Assembly (NCBI GenBank): GCA_947448735.1
Contig: CANFOS010000025.1
Coordinates: 1-56,702 of the forward strand
Direction of reading: 5' to 3'
DNA length: 56,702 bases
Origin: Comamonadaceae bacterium
GTDB lineage: Bacteria; Pseudomonadota; Gammaproteobacteria; Burkholderiales; Burkholderiaceae_C
Part shown: in pieces, positions 8,058-16,264 of the stretch
Numbering within the stretch: the stretch's first letter is position 1
How the letters are laid out: each line of letters begins with the position of its first letter
The notes under the pieces: model-generated
What the model was told of the DNA's origin: nothing
Database searches by the model: none
What the model saw: only the letters and a program-made list of their open reading frames with translations
Translations under genes and position numbers: made by a program

Positions 8058-9406
8058 AGGAGCGCTCGAAAGTCATTCACGTTGGTGTACGTGGGGCCTG
8101 TGACCACCAGATCACCCAAGGGGCTGAAGTAACCGTAGGCGTCGTTGCGGTCTAAATGGTCGTCAACTTTCAGGCCTTCAGCCTCGGCTCTGGCCAAGGT
8201 ATCGGGCGCCACAAAAGCACCTGCGTTGTCTTCAACGCCGTCAATGCCATCCGTGTCAGCGGCCAGCGCATACACACCGCCCTGGCCTTGCAGGGCCAGC
8301 GCCAGGCCCATGCAAAATTCACCCGCACGTCCGCCCCGGCCTGGGGCTGCGCCTTCATGTGGCGGCCTCACGCTGACCGTGGTTTCGCCACCGCTCAATA
8401 TCACGCAGGGCTTTTCAAAGGCACCTGTGCCGCGCGCCGCAGCTCGGGCTAGTGCTGCGTGTACCTTGCCGACTTCACGTGACTCGCCTTCCATCTCGTC
8501 GCTCAAGATGTAGGCCTTCAGTCCGGCAGCACGCGCCTCTAGCGCTGCAGCTTCCAGGCTTTGCTGCGGGGTGGCTGTCATCTGAACTTCGTGACCGTTA
8601 AACAGCGCATCGCCTGGCTTGGGCGTCTCTAACACGCCGCTAGCCAGCTGCGCCAGCACCGCAGCAGGCAAATCAATGCGGTAGCGCTTCAATATCGCCA
8701 GTGCGTCAGCACAAGTGGTGGCATCCGGCACGGTGGGGCCGCTGGCAATGATGGACGGGTCATCGCCCGGCACATCGCTGATGGTCAGCGTCACCACACG
8801 TGCAGGCGCGCAGGCGGCGGCCAAGCGGCCCCCCTTGATACGGGACAAGTGCTTGCGCACGCAGTTCATCTCTGAAATGTTGGCACCGCTTCGCAAGAGC
8901 GCCTTGTTGATCCGCTGCTTGTCAGCCAGCGTCAAACCGTCGGCAGGCAAGGTGAGCAGCGCCGAGCCACCGCCAGAGATCAGGCACAGCACCAGGTCGT
9001 CGGCGGTCAGGCCTTGCACCATCGCCAGCATGCGCTCAGAGGCCTGCAGGCCCGCTGCATCTGGCACCGGATGAGCGGCTTCAATGATCTCAATACGCTG
9101 CTTGAAACCTTTAAGCGACTGGGCTTTAAGCGAATCCGGCAGCGGCGGAATGTGGTGATAGCGCGTCACCACCAAACCTTGCAGGGGCGCGTCTTGTGGC
9201 CACAGCGCTTCAACCGCCTGCGCCATGGAGCCGCCCGCCTTGCCCGCACCAATGACGATGGTGCGACCCGACCGAGGTGGAACGGGCAAATAAGCGGCGG
9301 TATTTTCAAGCGGCAAAGCGCGTTTGACCGCCACGTCAAACAGGTGGCGCAAGAAGGCCTTGGGTTGCTGAGCGGGATCAAAGGCCCGGGTCTTGGTGCT
9401 GGTCAT
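8048..9406 (-). CDS. Glycerate 2-kinase (MOFRL/DUF4147 family)
   Basis: A 452-residue kinase expected to phosphorylate D-glycerate to 2-phosphoglycerate in the cytoplasm. Seen: VIGAGKAGGSMAQAVE near the N-terminus, CLISGGGSALLTLPADGL, the SRIKGGRLA segment, DVPGDDPSIIASGPT, and the C-terminal MOFRL part with GRGGRAGEF and LAADTDGIDG. Homologues are often labelled hydroxypyruvate reductase (TtuD), but this fold is a kinase. I place the start at ATG 9404-9406 (complement) behind GCAGGAGA, rather than at in-frame codons further upstream. It shares the locus with a tartrate dehydrogenase-like gene, which would supply D-glycerate. The final residues (LLIL) and stop come from a dispersed repeat. 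Confidence 0.88.
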   Translation of the reverse strand: MTSTKTRAFDPAQQPKAFLRHLFDVAVKRALPLENTAAYLPVPPRSGRTIVIGAGKAGGSMAQAVEALWPQDAPLQGLVVTRYHHIPPLPDSLKAQSLKGFKQRIEIIEAAHPVPDAAGLQASERMLAMVQGLTADDLVLCLISGGGSALLTLPADGLTLADKQRINKALLRSGANISEMNCVRKHLSRIKGGRLAAACAPARVVTLTISDVPGDDPSIIASGPTVPDATTCADALAILKRYRIDLPAAVLAQLASGVLETPKPGDALFNGHEVQMTATPQQSLEAAALEARAAGLKAYILSDEMEGESREVGKVHAALARAAARGTGAFEKPCVILSGGETTVSVRPPHEGAAPGRGGRAGEFCMGLALALQGQGGVYALAADTDGIDGVEDNAGAFVAPDTLARAEAEGLKVDDHLDRNDAYGYFSPLGDLVVTGPTYTNVNDFRALLIL

Positions 9407-9504
9407 TCGCGGTCTCCTGCTGCAATTGTGCCGCGCCTTGAAGGGGCAATGGATGATTTGGCAAGGCTCGTCCCTAGAATTCAGGATCTTCACGAGGACA
9501 CCGA

Positions 9505-9837
9505 ATGAATTCTTACCTAGCCCTTGGCATCGCCATCGTCGGCGAAGTCATCGCCACCACCGCCTTGAAATCAAGCGACAGCTTTACCCGGCTGGTGCCG
9601 TCCATCATCACCGTCATCGGCTACGGCGTGGCGCTGTACTTTTTAACGGTCACCATGGAGACCATCCCCACTGGCGTGGCTTACGCCATCTGGTCAGGCC
9701 TGGGCATTGTGCTCATCACCGTCGCCAGTTACTTTGTTCATGGGCAAAAGATTGATCTGATGGGCATGGTCGGCATGGCGCTGATTGTGGCGGGGGTGGC
9801 GGTGTTGAATCTGCTGTCTAAATCTGCTGGGCATTGA
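9505..9837 (+). CDS. EmrE-type small multidrug resistance protein
   Basis: A 110-residue protein with four membrane helices, the same length as E. coli EmrE and alignable end to end. It keeps Glu14 (IVGEVIATT), the proton/substrate-coupling acid, plus Tyr60 and Trp63 in [11 protein letters not shown]. Known role of the family: proton-driven export of lipophilic quaternary cations as an antiparallel dimer; some relatives export guanidinium or polyamines. The start ATG follows GAGGAC. It diverges from glycerate kinase and converges on the Bug receptor with no spacing at all (stop ends at 9837, the next stop begins at 9838), so it interrupts an otherwise same-strand tartrate/glycerate gene set. 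Confidence 0.92.
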   Translation: MNSYLALGIAIVGEVIATTALKSSDSFTRLVPSIITVIGYGVALYFLTVTMETIPTGVAYAIWSGLGIVLITVASYFVHGQKIDLMGMVGMALIVAGVAVLNLLSKSAGH

Positions 9838-10800
9838 TTACTTTTTACCCAGCCCCAGCCGTTTTGCACTTTCAACATACACCTTGGTGCGCTCAGCCAT
9901 GAATGCATCCATCTGCTGCACACCGACATTGACCAGTTCAAAGCCGCTCTTGGCGGCGAGCTCTTTCATCTCGGGCTCGGCATTCAGCGCTGCCCACATG
10001 TCAGACATTTTTTTGCGCGCATCGAGAGGCGTCGATTTGGGCATGCCAATGCCGCGGTAGGCTCCATCGACCCAGTCCACACCCAGCTCCCGAAAGGTAG
10101 GCACGTCAGGCAGCAGCGGATGCCGCTTTTCCATGGCCACCGCCAAAGCGCGGACCTTGCTTTTGTTATTGACTGCAAAGGCCGTGTAGGTCACCGCCCC
10201 ATCTATCTGGCTGCCAACCACCGCCAGCGCCATGTCGCCAGTACCTTTGTAGGGCACGTAGGTGCTTTTGATGTTGAAAGCAGCATTGAGCCGCTCATGC
10301 GACGCATGGTTGGCCGAGTTCAAACCAGAGCCGCCCAGGTTCATCTTGCCTGGGTCTTTTTTGGCCCCAGCGATGAACTCCGCAAAGGTTTTATAGGGAC
10401 TGTTTTCGGGCACCACCAGCGCATCAGGCGTGAAATGAAACCAGTACACCGGCGTGACATCTGCGGTTTTGTACTGGACTTCGCCTTCAATCGGCTGAAA
10501 CACGATGTGCGGCAGATTCACCCCCACCACATTGACACCATCGCCGGGCAGGCTGTTCATTTGCGACCACATCAAGCCGCCACCAGCGCCAGCCTTGTAC
10601 TGAATGATGGTGTCAATCGCGGGGCATTTTTTCTTCAAGACCACTTGCTGATGCCGAGCAGACAGATCAGACTCACCGCCGGGCGGAAACGCCTGCCAGT
10701 ACAGCACATTTTTATCAAAACAACTGACGGCTTGCGCCCAAACGCTGGGTGTCATGCAAACGCTGGCCATCAGTAACCAGTGGCCGATAGCGATTTTCAT
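9838..10800 (-). CDS. Bug-family TTT solute receptor, divergent member
   Basis: A 320-residue receptor with a signal peptide ending near PSVWAQA. It keeps FPPGGESDLSARHQQ, NLGGSGLNSANHASHERL, YVPYKGTGDMALAVVGSQID and LLPDVPTFRELGV, so it belongs to the Bug family, but the N-terminal lobe is atypical, with an early pair of cysteines (AVSCFDK and KKKCPA). The RBS AAGGAG lies just ahead of ATG 10798-10800 (complement). It follows the tartrate dehydrogenase-like gene by 76 bp on the same strand, suggesting a hydroxy-dicarboxylate ligand such as tartrate; this is inferred from position. Confidence 0.88.
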   Translation of the reverse strand: MKIAIGHWLLMASVCMTPSVWAQAVSCFDKNVLYWQAFPPGGESDLSARHQQVVLKKKCPAIDTIIQYKAGAGGGLMWSQMNSLPGDGVNVVGVNLPHIVFQPIEGEVQYKTADVTPVYWFHFTPDALVVPENSPYKTFAEFIAGAKKDPGKMNLGGSGLNSANHASHERLNAAFNIKSTYVPYKGTGDMALAVVGSQIDGAVTYTAFAVNNKSKVRALAVAMEKRHPLLPDVPTFRELGVDWVDGAYRGIGMPKSTPLDARKKMSDMWAALNAEPEMKELAAKSGFELVNVGVQQMDAFMAERTKVYVESAKRLGLGKK

Positions 10801-10876
10801 ACGATGTCTCCTTGTGGTGATAACAGGTTGATATGCCGGGTCGTCTTTTCCTTCAGCCTTTTGATACCGGCACAGG

Positions 10877-11953
10877 CTATGCAGGCACAGGCAAGAACTG
10901 CGCGCAGACAGCTTGCGTGACTTGGACTGTCGTTGCGTTACCGCCTAAATCGCGGGTGTGCAATGTCGTGTTGGCTGTCACACGCTCAATGGCAGCCATC
11001 AATGCCCGGGCCGCGGCCTGCTCGCCCAAATGCTCCAGCAGCATGACGCAGCTCCAGAAAGTGCCCACCGGGTTGGCCAGCCCTTGACCCATGATGTCAA
11101 AAGCGGACCCGTGAATGGGCTCAAACATGCTGGGATAACGGCGCTCTGGGTCAATGTTGGCAGTTGGCGCAATGCCCAAGCTGCCTGCCAGTGCGGCAGC
11201 CAGGTCGCTCAAAATATCGGCATGCAGGTTGGTGGCGACCACCGTGTCCAGCGTGGCCGGGCGCATCACCATACGGGCCGTGCAGGCATCGACCAGCTCT
11301 TTGTCCCAGGTCACGTCCGGGAACTCATGGCTGACCTCCCGCGCTATCTCGTCCCACATCACCATGGCATGGCGCTGCGCGTTGGACTTGGTCACCACAG
11401 TCAGCAGTTTGCGGGGGCGCGACTGCGCCAGCTTGAAGGCGTAGCGCATGATGCGCTCGACACCGGCCCGCGTCATCACCGACAAATCGGTGGCCACTTC
11501 AATCGGCTGGCCTTGGTGCGCACGACCGCCGACGCCTGCGTATTCGCCTTCAGAGTTTTCGCGCACGATGATCCAGTTGAGGTCTTCTGGTTTGCAGCGT
11601 TTAAGCGGGCCGTCAATGCCCGGCAAAATACGCGTTGGCCGCACGTTGGCGTATTGGTCAAAGCCCTGGCAAATTTTTAACCGCAGCCCCCAGAGTGTGA
11701 TGTGGTCTGGGATGTGCGGGTCACCCGCCGACCCAAACAAAATCGCATCCATACCGCGCAGTTCGTCCAGCCCGTGCGGGGGCATCATTTCACCGTGAGC
11801 GCGGTACCAGTCACCGCCCCAGCCAAAATTTTTAAAATCAAACGCAAAGCTGCCGCCGGCCGTGGCCAGCGCTTCAAGCGCCGCCTGGCCGGCAGGCACG
11901 ACTTCTTTGCCGATGCCATCACCGGGAATGCAGGCTATTTTGTAGGTCTTCAT
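10877..11953 (-). CDS. Tartrate dehydrogenase/decarboxylase-like enzyme (isocitrate/isopropylmalate DH family)
   Basis: A 358-residue NAD-dependent beta-decarboxylating dehydrogenase. Seen: IPGDGIGKEVVPAG at the N-terminus, RPTRILPGIDGPLKRC, IIVRENSEGEYAGVGGRAHQ (substrate loop), KSNAQRHAMVMWDEIA with the catalytic-type lysine, NLHADILSDLAAALAGSLG and EPIHGSAFDI. The WGLRLKICQGFDQYANVRP variant fits tartrate dehydrogenase (TtuC/TDH) better than LeuB. Known: TDH oxidises tartrate or malate and decarboxylates meso-tartrate to D-glycerate. The neighbouring glycerate 2-kinase makes that role plausible. The start is ATG 11951-11953 (complement, MKTYKIACIPGDG); upstream in-frame codons run into a small tandem repeat. 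Confidence 0.86.
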   Translation of the reverse strand: MKTYKIACIPGDGIGKEVVPAGQAALEALATAGGSFAFDFKNFGWGGDWYRAHGEMMPPHGLDELRGMDAILFGSAGDPHIPDHITLWGLRLKICQGFDQYANVRPTRILPGIDGPLKRCKPEDLNWIIVRENSEGEYAGVGGRAHQGQPIEVATDLSVMTRAGVERIMRYAFKLAQSRPRKLLTVVTKSNAQRHAMVMWDEIAREVSHEFPDVTWDKELVDACTARMVMRPATLDTVVATNLHADILSDLAAALAGSLGIAPTANIDPERRYPSMFEPIHGSAFDIMGQGLANPVGTFWSCVMLLEHLGEQAAARALMAAIERVTANTTLHTRDLGGNATTVQVTQAVCAQFLPVPA

Positions 11954-11975
11954 GGGTGTCCGAGTCGTTTGCGGG

Positions 11976-12007
11976 TGAGTTTGGTGTGAGTTTGGTGTGA
12001 GTTGTGA
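11976..12007. repeat. 11-bp tandem repeat, nearly three units
   Basis: GTGAGTTTGGT occurs at 11976-11986 and 11987-11997, followed by a partial GTGAGTTGTG. It lies 23 bp upstream of the tartrate dehydrogenase-like start codon, inside its leader or promoter. Confidence 0.85.
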
Positions 12008-12045
12008 TCCGGTGATGAAGGGTTTCAAAACTCTGACCACAAAGA

Positions 12046-12303
12046 TTACCAAACACCGACAGCAAACACCCATGGGGTGTACCCGCAGCGCCAGCCGGCT
12101 TCAGGGCGTGCGAAGGTGTTTTTGCTGAGGGGAAAGGCGACCGCTCCATGCTTCGGATGGTTTGCAAGCCAGAGCACCTGCGCAAATTCGTTTTATGGAG
12201 CCACAATCTCCGGTATAACAGCGACATCCGCTTGAAGATGGTCAATGAGGACCGATGTGCGAACAAAATTGTCGCCGGGTGTATTCCAAGTGACGGGACG
12301 CAT
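12046..12303 (-). pseudogene. Decayed endonuclease/exonuclease/phosphatase-family gene
   Basis: Translation from the ATG complementary to 12301-12303 gives MRPVTWNTPGDN, then LQADVAVIPEIVAP, a TAA at 12193-12195, and in the same frame NEFAQVLWLANHPKHGAVAF followed by GYTPWVFAVGVW before a second stop at 12046-12048. The motifs MR-VTWN, DVAVIPE, the LW...HG-AVF block and -AVGVW are the opening segments of the EEP superfamily in the right order. Only about 85 codons remain of an expected 230 or more, and the frame carries an internal nonsense codon. It therefore looks like a remnant. A selenocysteine or suppressor explanation is unlikely because the stop is TAA. The rest of the 510-bp gap 11954-12463 holds only the small repeat and presumed promoters. 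Confidence 0.6.
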
Positions 12304-12463
12304 TTTTAAAACTTGGCGTGATTGAGGCTGCGGGTAACTGCGATAAAACGCGGCATGTCCATCCAGAATAACTTGCGTCACAGCTTGTCCCATTTGAATA
12401 CGTTGCTCCCTACAATTTTTGTCGTCACTTCACTTCAGTTGCCCGCATATCAACATCACGCCT

Positions 12464-12952
12464 ATGAATAAATCCACCATCACTCTGCGCCCCCCACAAC
12501 CCGGCGACATGGGCTGGGTGGTGCAGCAGCACGGGGAGATTTACTGGCGTGAATACGGCTGGGACATGCGCTTTGAGGCTCTGGTGGCCGGCATCGTGTC
12601 TGGCTATGTCACCAAGTATCAAAGCGACTTTGAAAAGTGCTGGATCGCCGAGATCGATGGTGTGCGGGCCGGGTCTGCTTTTGTGGTGCGCAAGTCAAAA
12701 ACCACGGCGCAACTGCGCATGCTGATCCTCACGCCCGAGGCGCGGGGGCTGGGCTTGGGTGGCCAACTGTGTGACGAATGCATTGCCTTTGCGCGCGCCA
12801 CCGGCTACAAAAAAATGACGCTGTGGACCAATTCCTGCCTGCTGGCGGCGCGGGCGATTTACGCCAAGCGCGGCTTTACGCGGGTCAAGGCTGAACCTTA
12901 TCAGGGATTCGGTCAAGACCTGGTGGGCGAGACCTGGGACTTGAAGCTCTGA
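12464..12952 (+). CDS. GNAT-family N-acetyltransferase
   Basis: A 162-residue acetyltransferase. The acetyl-CoA pyrophosphate-binding motif is GLGLGGQLCDECIAFA, preceded by the strand LRMLILTPEARG and followed by MTLWTNSCLLAARAIYAKRG. It resembles the acetyltransferase half of proteins that elsewhere carry a MarR domain in front; here that domain is absent. I use ATG 12464 (MNKSTITLRPPQPGD) since the in-frame extension to 12419 has no family match. It ends with TGA at 12950-12952 directly abutting the stop of the convergent puuD. The acceptor substrate is unknown. Confidence 0.85.
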   Translation: MNKSTITLRPPQPGDMGWVVQQHGEIYWREYGWDMRFEALVAGIVSGYVTKYQSDFEKCWIAEIDGVRAGSAFVVRKSKTTAQLRMLILTPEARGLGLGGQLCDECIAFARATGYKKMTLWTNSCLLAARAIYAKRGFTRVKAEPYQGFGQDLVGETWDLKL

Positions 12953-14191
12953 CTACGGCGTTTTTGCACCCGCCTCAAACCACTGTTTGATCTGCGCGCG
13001 TTCATCGTCGGTGATGCCTGTCGCGTTGTTCATGGGCATGATTTTGGTGACCACCACTTGCTGGTAAACCGACTGCGCATGCTGCTTGACGAGTGCGGCG
13101 GAGTCGAGCCGGACGTTTTTCATCTGCAACTGCGCGCCGTGGCACTGGTAACAGCGGTTTTCCATGATTTCTGCCACTTTCAGAAAGTCATTTTGGCCAG
13201 TAGCGTCCTGAATCTGTGGGCGAGATGCTCCTGAATCAAGAGCGGTGGCAGGGGCTGCTGGCAGTGCGGGTTTGAGCCACACCACCACCGCGACGATGAC
13301 GGCGACGCCGATCAGCGCATAGGCGATGGGGTGGCGGTTGCGGCCCAGCTTGAAGCCGTGGCGCAGCACAAAAAACTGGCGTATGGCCGCACCGGCAAAC
13401 ATCATCAGGATCAGCACCAGCCAGTTTTGCGGATGGCTCCAGGTAAAGCTGTAGTGGTTGCTCAGCATGGCAAACAGCACAGGCAGGGTGAAGTAGGTGT
13501 TGTGCACGCTGCGCTGCTTGCCGCGCTGGCCGTGAATGGGGTCCACCGGTCTGCCAGCCTTGATGTCGGCCACCATGGTGCGCTGGCCAGGAATGATCCA
13601 GAAGAACACATTCGCGCTCATGGCGGTGGCCATCATGGCACCCACCAGTAAAAATGCGGCACGTCCGGCAAACCAGTGGCAGGCCAGCCACGATGCCACG
13701 CAAACCAGCACCGCCACGCCCGCGCCAACGATGGCCTCGCCATGTTTGCCTTTGCCAAATGCCCGGCAAATCGCGTCGTACAGCAGCCAGAACACCACAA
13801 AGAAAGACAGGGCCACGCCGATGGCGGCGCCGGCTGACCAGTTCATCAGTGATTTGTCGATCAGGTAGACGCTGGCGTTCCAGAGGTATGACACGGTAAA
13901 CAGCGCAAAGCCAGTCAGCCATGTGCTGTAGCTTTCCCAGTAAAACCAGTGCAGGTGCTCAGGCATCTGGGGCGGCTTGCTGGCAAATTTGACCGGGTGA
14001 TAAAACCCGCCGCCGTGCAGCGCCCAGAGCTCGCCGCTGACGCCCTGTTTTTTCAGGTCCTCATCGACCGGTGGTGTCAGGCTGGAGTCTAAAAAGACAA
14101 AGTAGAACGACGAGCCGACCCAGGCGATGGCTGTGATGACATGCACCCAGCGCAGCAGCAGATTGGCCCAGTCGAGAAGATAGCTTTCCAT
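12953..14191 (-). CDS. puuD: Urate hydroxylase PuuD with C-terminal cytochrome c domain
   Basis: A 412-residue inner-membrane protein. The N-terminal two-thirds is the DUF989-type urate hydroxylase domain with about eight helices (WVHVITAIAWVGSSFYF, HLHWFYWESYSTWLTGFAL, HNTYFTLPVLFAMLSNHYSF). The C-terminal ~95 residues form a c-type cytochrome with the heme site CYQCH and a distal IMPMNNATG methionine region. Known: this family oxidises urate to 5-hydroxyisourate and passes electrons through its own heme to the respiratory chain instead of making H2O2. Start: ATG 14189-14191 (complement, MESYLLDWANLLLRW). It lies downstream of xdhC on the same strand and near uraH, puuE and uraD-allC, completing the urate-to-allantoate steps. 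Confidence 0.93.
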   Translation of the reverse strand: MESYLLDWANLLLRWVHVITAIAWVGSSFYFVFLDSSLTPPVDEDLKKQGVSGELWALHGGGFYHPVKFASKPPQMPEHLHWFYWESYSTWLTGFALFTVSYLWNASVYLIDKSLMNWSAGAAIGVALSFFVVFWLLYDAICRAFGKGKHGEAIVGAGVAVLVCVASWLACHWFAGRAAFLLVGAMMATAMSANVFFWIIPGQRTMVADIKAGRPVDPIHGQRGKQRSVHNTYFTLPVLFAMLSNHYSFTWSHPQNWLVLILMMFAGAAIRQFFVLRHGFKLGRNRHPIAYALIGVAVIVAVVVWLKPALPAAPATALDSGASRPQIQDATGQNDFLKVAEIMENRCYQCHGAQLQMKNVRLDSAALVKQHAQSVYQQVVVTKIMPMNNATGITDDERAQIKQWFEAGAKTP

Positions 14192-14351
14192 GGTGTGCGC
14201 CTTATTTAGCAACACGGTTGACCGTGATGCAAACCTGTTCACCACTGCGGGCGCTCTGAACAGTAACTCGGCCGCGAACTAAAGAAACCAAAGGCTGATG
14301 GTGTGGTTTCCCGGCTCCGCTGCGACCTGAAGCTGTGATTTTAACGATGAA

Positions 14352-15188
14352 TCACGGTTGGGCAGGCAGGCTTTGCAACAGCTGTGCCGCAACGGCGATA
14401 GCGATCACGTCGGGCTCTTTGCCAGAAATGCCGGGCACCCCAATCGGGCTGGTGACATGCGCCAGCTCGCCAGGCGTGAAGCCGCGCGCCAGCAGACGAC
14501 GCTGAAATGTGGCCCATTTGGTGCGGCTGCCAATCAGGCCAATGTAGGGCAAATCTGCCTTTGAACGCTGACGAAGCAGGCACATCGCCAACACTTGCAG
14601 GTCTTCGGCGTGGCTAAAGCTCATGATGAGCACACGAGACTGTGGCGGCAGCGTGTGAACAGCGGCCTCAACCGGTTCTGACTGTTCGCAATACACATGA
14701 CCCGGCACATCAGCGGGAAAGACGCCGTCGCGGCTGTCGATCCACATCACGGCAAACGGCAGGGGCGACAACACCCGCACCAGCGCATGGCCGACATGAC
14801 CGCCCCCAAACAAGACCACCGGGGTGAAGGCAGACTGCAGCCTGGCGCGTAAAGTTGCAACGTTTTGCGCTTGGACCCGCTCAAAGCGCAGAGACGCCAC
14901 ACCGCCGCAGCATTGGCCCAGTGACGGGCCCAGCGCAAAACGCATGACCTCAGGCGTAGTGGGTAAAGGCTGCTTTTCCAACAGCGTGCGCGATTTGGCC
15001 ATCGCCTCATGCTCCAGCTGCCCACCGCCAATCGTGCCCACCAGCTTGCTGGCAAACACCGCCATCCAGGTGCCGGCGTCGCGTGGAACCGAACCCTGCG
15101 CGGTCTCGACTTGCACCAGCACGGCCGGCTGCTGCGCCAGCAGGGCCAAAAAGTTGTCAAGGTGATGATGCGGCGATTGTGAATCCAT
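14352..15188 (-). CDS. xdhC: Xanthine dehydrogenase accessory protein XdhC
   Basis: A 278-residue protein with VQVETAQGSVPRDAGTWM and VGTIGGGQLEHEAM in the N-terminal domain and a C-terminal Rossmann-like domain (VVLFGGGHVGHALVRVLSPL). The signature IGLIGSRTKWATFQRRL and SPIGVPGISGKEPDVIAIAV follow. Known: XdhC binds molybdenum cofactor, promotes its sulfuration and inserts it into the xanthine dehydrogenase large subunit. No xdhA/xdhB genes lie in this window, so XDH must be encoded elsewhere. XdhC sits upstream of puuD on the same strand with a 160-bp gap, consistent with hypoxanthine/xanthine-to-urate catabolism. Confidence 0.93.
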   Translation of the reverse strand: MDSQSPHHHLDNFLALLAQQPAVLVQVETAQGSVPRDAGTWMAVFASKLVGTIGGGQLEHEAMAKSRTLLEKQPLPTTPEVMRFALGPSLGQCCGGVASLRFERVQAQNVATLRARLQSAFTPVVLFGGGHVGHALVRVLSPLPFAVMWIDSRDGVFPADVPGHVYCEQSEPVEAAVHTLPPQSRVLIMSFSHAEDLQVLAMCLLRQRSKADLPYIGLIGSRTKWATFQRRLLARGFTPGELAHVTSPIGVPGISGKEPDVIAIAVAAQLLQSLPAQP

Positions 15189-15277
15189 GGCTGATTGTCA
15201 GGGCAGCTTTAAAAAATTTGGGCAAAATAGACCACGTCAGCCATCAATGCCCGCGAAACTGTCACGATACAAGCATC

Positions 15278-15814
15278 ATGAGACACAAAAACCTGAGCAC
15301 CGAACCGCGCAGATTCTGGATGTTGGCGTTGGCATGCTGCGCCGCAGTTGCCCTTCTCAACGCGTGCAAGACACCGATGCCGATCGCGACGTCACCCGAA
15401 GTCCCCGCGCCAGCGACAGCGCCTTCATCGCCTGTGGTGGGACCGATTCCAGCCGCGCAAGGCTCGGCCCGCAGTTCTGCCGCCACCACGCCGCGTGCCT
15501 ACCGTGCCGACGGCGCATCGCACCTGTATGGCTTGAATGCTGACCGGATTTACAAAGGAAAAATGCCGCCCTTGCTGTATGCGATTGGCGTGCTGAATGT
15601 TGAAATTGACCAGGCAGGTCGCGTGACCAAGCTCGACTGGATGCGTGCACCCAGCCATGCGCCAGAAGTGGTCGCTGAAATCGAACGCACGGTGCGCAGC
15701 GCTTCGCCTTTTCCGGCACCTGAGCGCATGGGCAGGGTGGTGTACACCGACACCTGGCTGTGGCATCAAAGCGGCAAGTTCCAGCTTGACACGCTGACCG
15801 AAGGTCAAAACTGA
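15278..15814 (+). CDS. Predicted lipoprotein with TonB C-terminal-like domain
   Basis: A 178-residue protein. A basic N-terminus and hydrophobic stretch end at LLNAC, giving a lipobox cysteine at residue 30; a Pro/Ala/Ser-rich linker of about 40 residues follows. The C-terminal half (IGVLNVEIDQAGRVTKLDWM, then VRSASPFPAPERM) has the layout of a TonB C-terminal fold, with a strand, the gly-asp turn 'V-I-Q-G-V' and the P-FP motif. It has no membrane helix in the TonB position, so it is not a classical energy transducer. The start is ATG 15278 (MRHKNLSTEP). It lies between xdhC and uraH; any purine-related role is unproven. Confidence 0.7.
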   Translation: MRHKNLSTEPRRFWMLALACCAAVALLNACKTPMPIATSPEVPAPATAPSSPVVGPIPAAQGSARSSAATTPRAYRADGASHLYGLNADRIYKGKMPPLLYAIGVLNVEIDQAGRVTKLDWMRAPSHAPEVVAEIERTVRSASPFPAPERMGRVVYTDTWLWHQSGKFQLDTLTEGQN

Positions 15815-15828
15815 GGTGTCGGCAAAAA

Positions 15829-16182
15829 CTAGCTTCCCCGATAGGTGGAATAGCTCCAGGGGCTGACCAGCAACGGCACGTGGTAATGCGCGCTGCTGTC
15901 GGCCACGCCAAAGTCAATCGACACCCGATTTAAAAATGCAGGCTCTGGCAACGCCACGCCGCGCGCTTTGAAGTAGGCTGCCACATCAAACACCAGCCGG
16001 TAGGTGCCGGCTTTCAGCGATGCGTTGTCGTACAACGGCCCGTCCGGGTTGCGGCCGTCACTGTTTAAGGTGAACGTTTTGACGAGGGTGGCGTCCTGCC
16101 CTTGCGTGGTGTAAAGCCAAACGACCATGCCGCTGGCAGGTGCGCCATGCATGGTGTCCAGTACATGTGTGCTCAAGCCCAT
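15829..16182 (-). CDS. uraH: 5-hydroxyisourate hydrolase (transthyretin-like)
   Basis: A 117-residue HIU hydrolase, the standard length without a signal peptide. The N-terminal LSTHVLDTMHGAPASGM contains the catalytic His, the middle carries DGRNPDGPL, and the protein ends in the family C-terminal tetrapeptide YRGS. It hydrolyses the PuuD product 5-hydroxyisourate to OHCU, the substrate of the UraD domain encoded nearby. It is on the minus strand, divergent from puuE with an 82-bp gap that must hold both promoters. Confidence is high because both terminal signatures are intact. Confidence 0.95.
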   Translation of the reverse strand: MGLSTHVLDTMHGAPASGMVVWLYTTQGQDATLVKTFTLNSDGRNPDGPLYDNASLKAGTYRLVFDVAAYFKARGVALPEPAFLNRVSIDFGVADSSAHYHVPLLVSPWSYSTYRGS

Positions 16183-16264
16183 GGTGGTTTTCCAGTTGAT
16201 TCAAATCAGGGTTGCAACAGATTGAAAGGCAAACCGGTGCGCAGATTCACCGATAATTAAAACC

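Noticed and set aside
8048..9406. Hydroxypyruvate reductase annotation
   Set aside because: The sequence has the MOFRL/DUF4147 kinase fold and no dehydrogenase Rossmann signature; the name persists from early work on TtuD.
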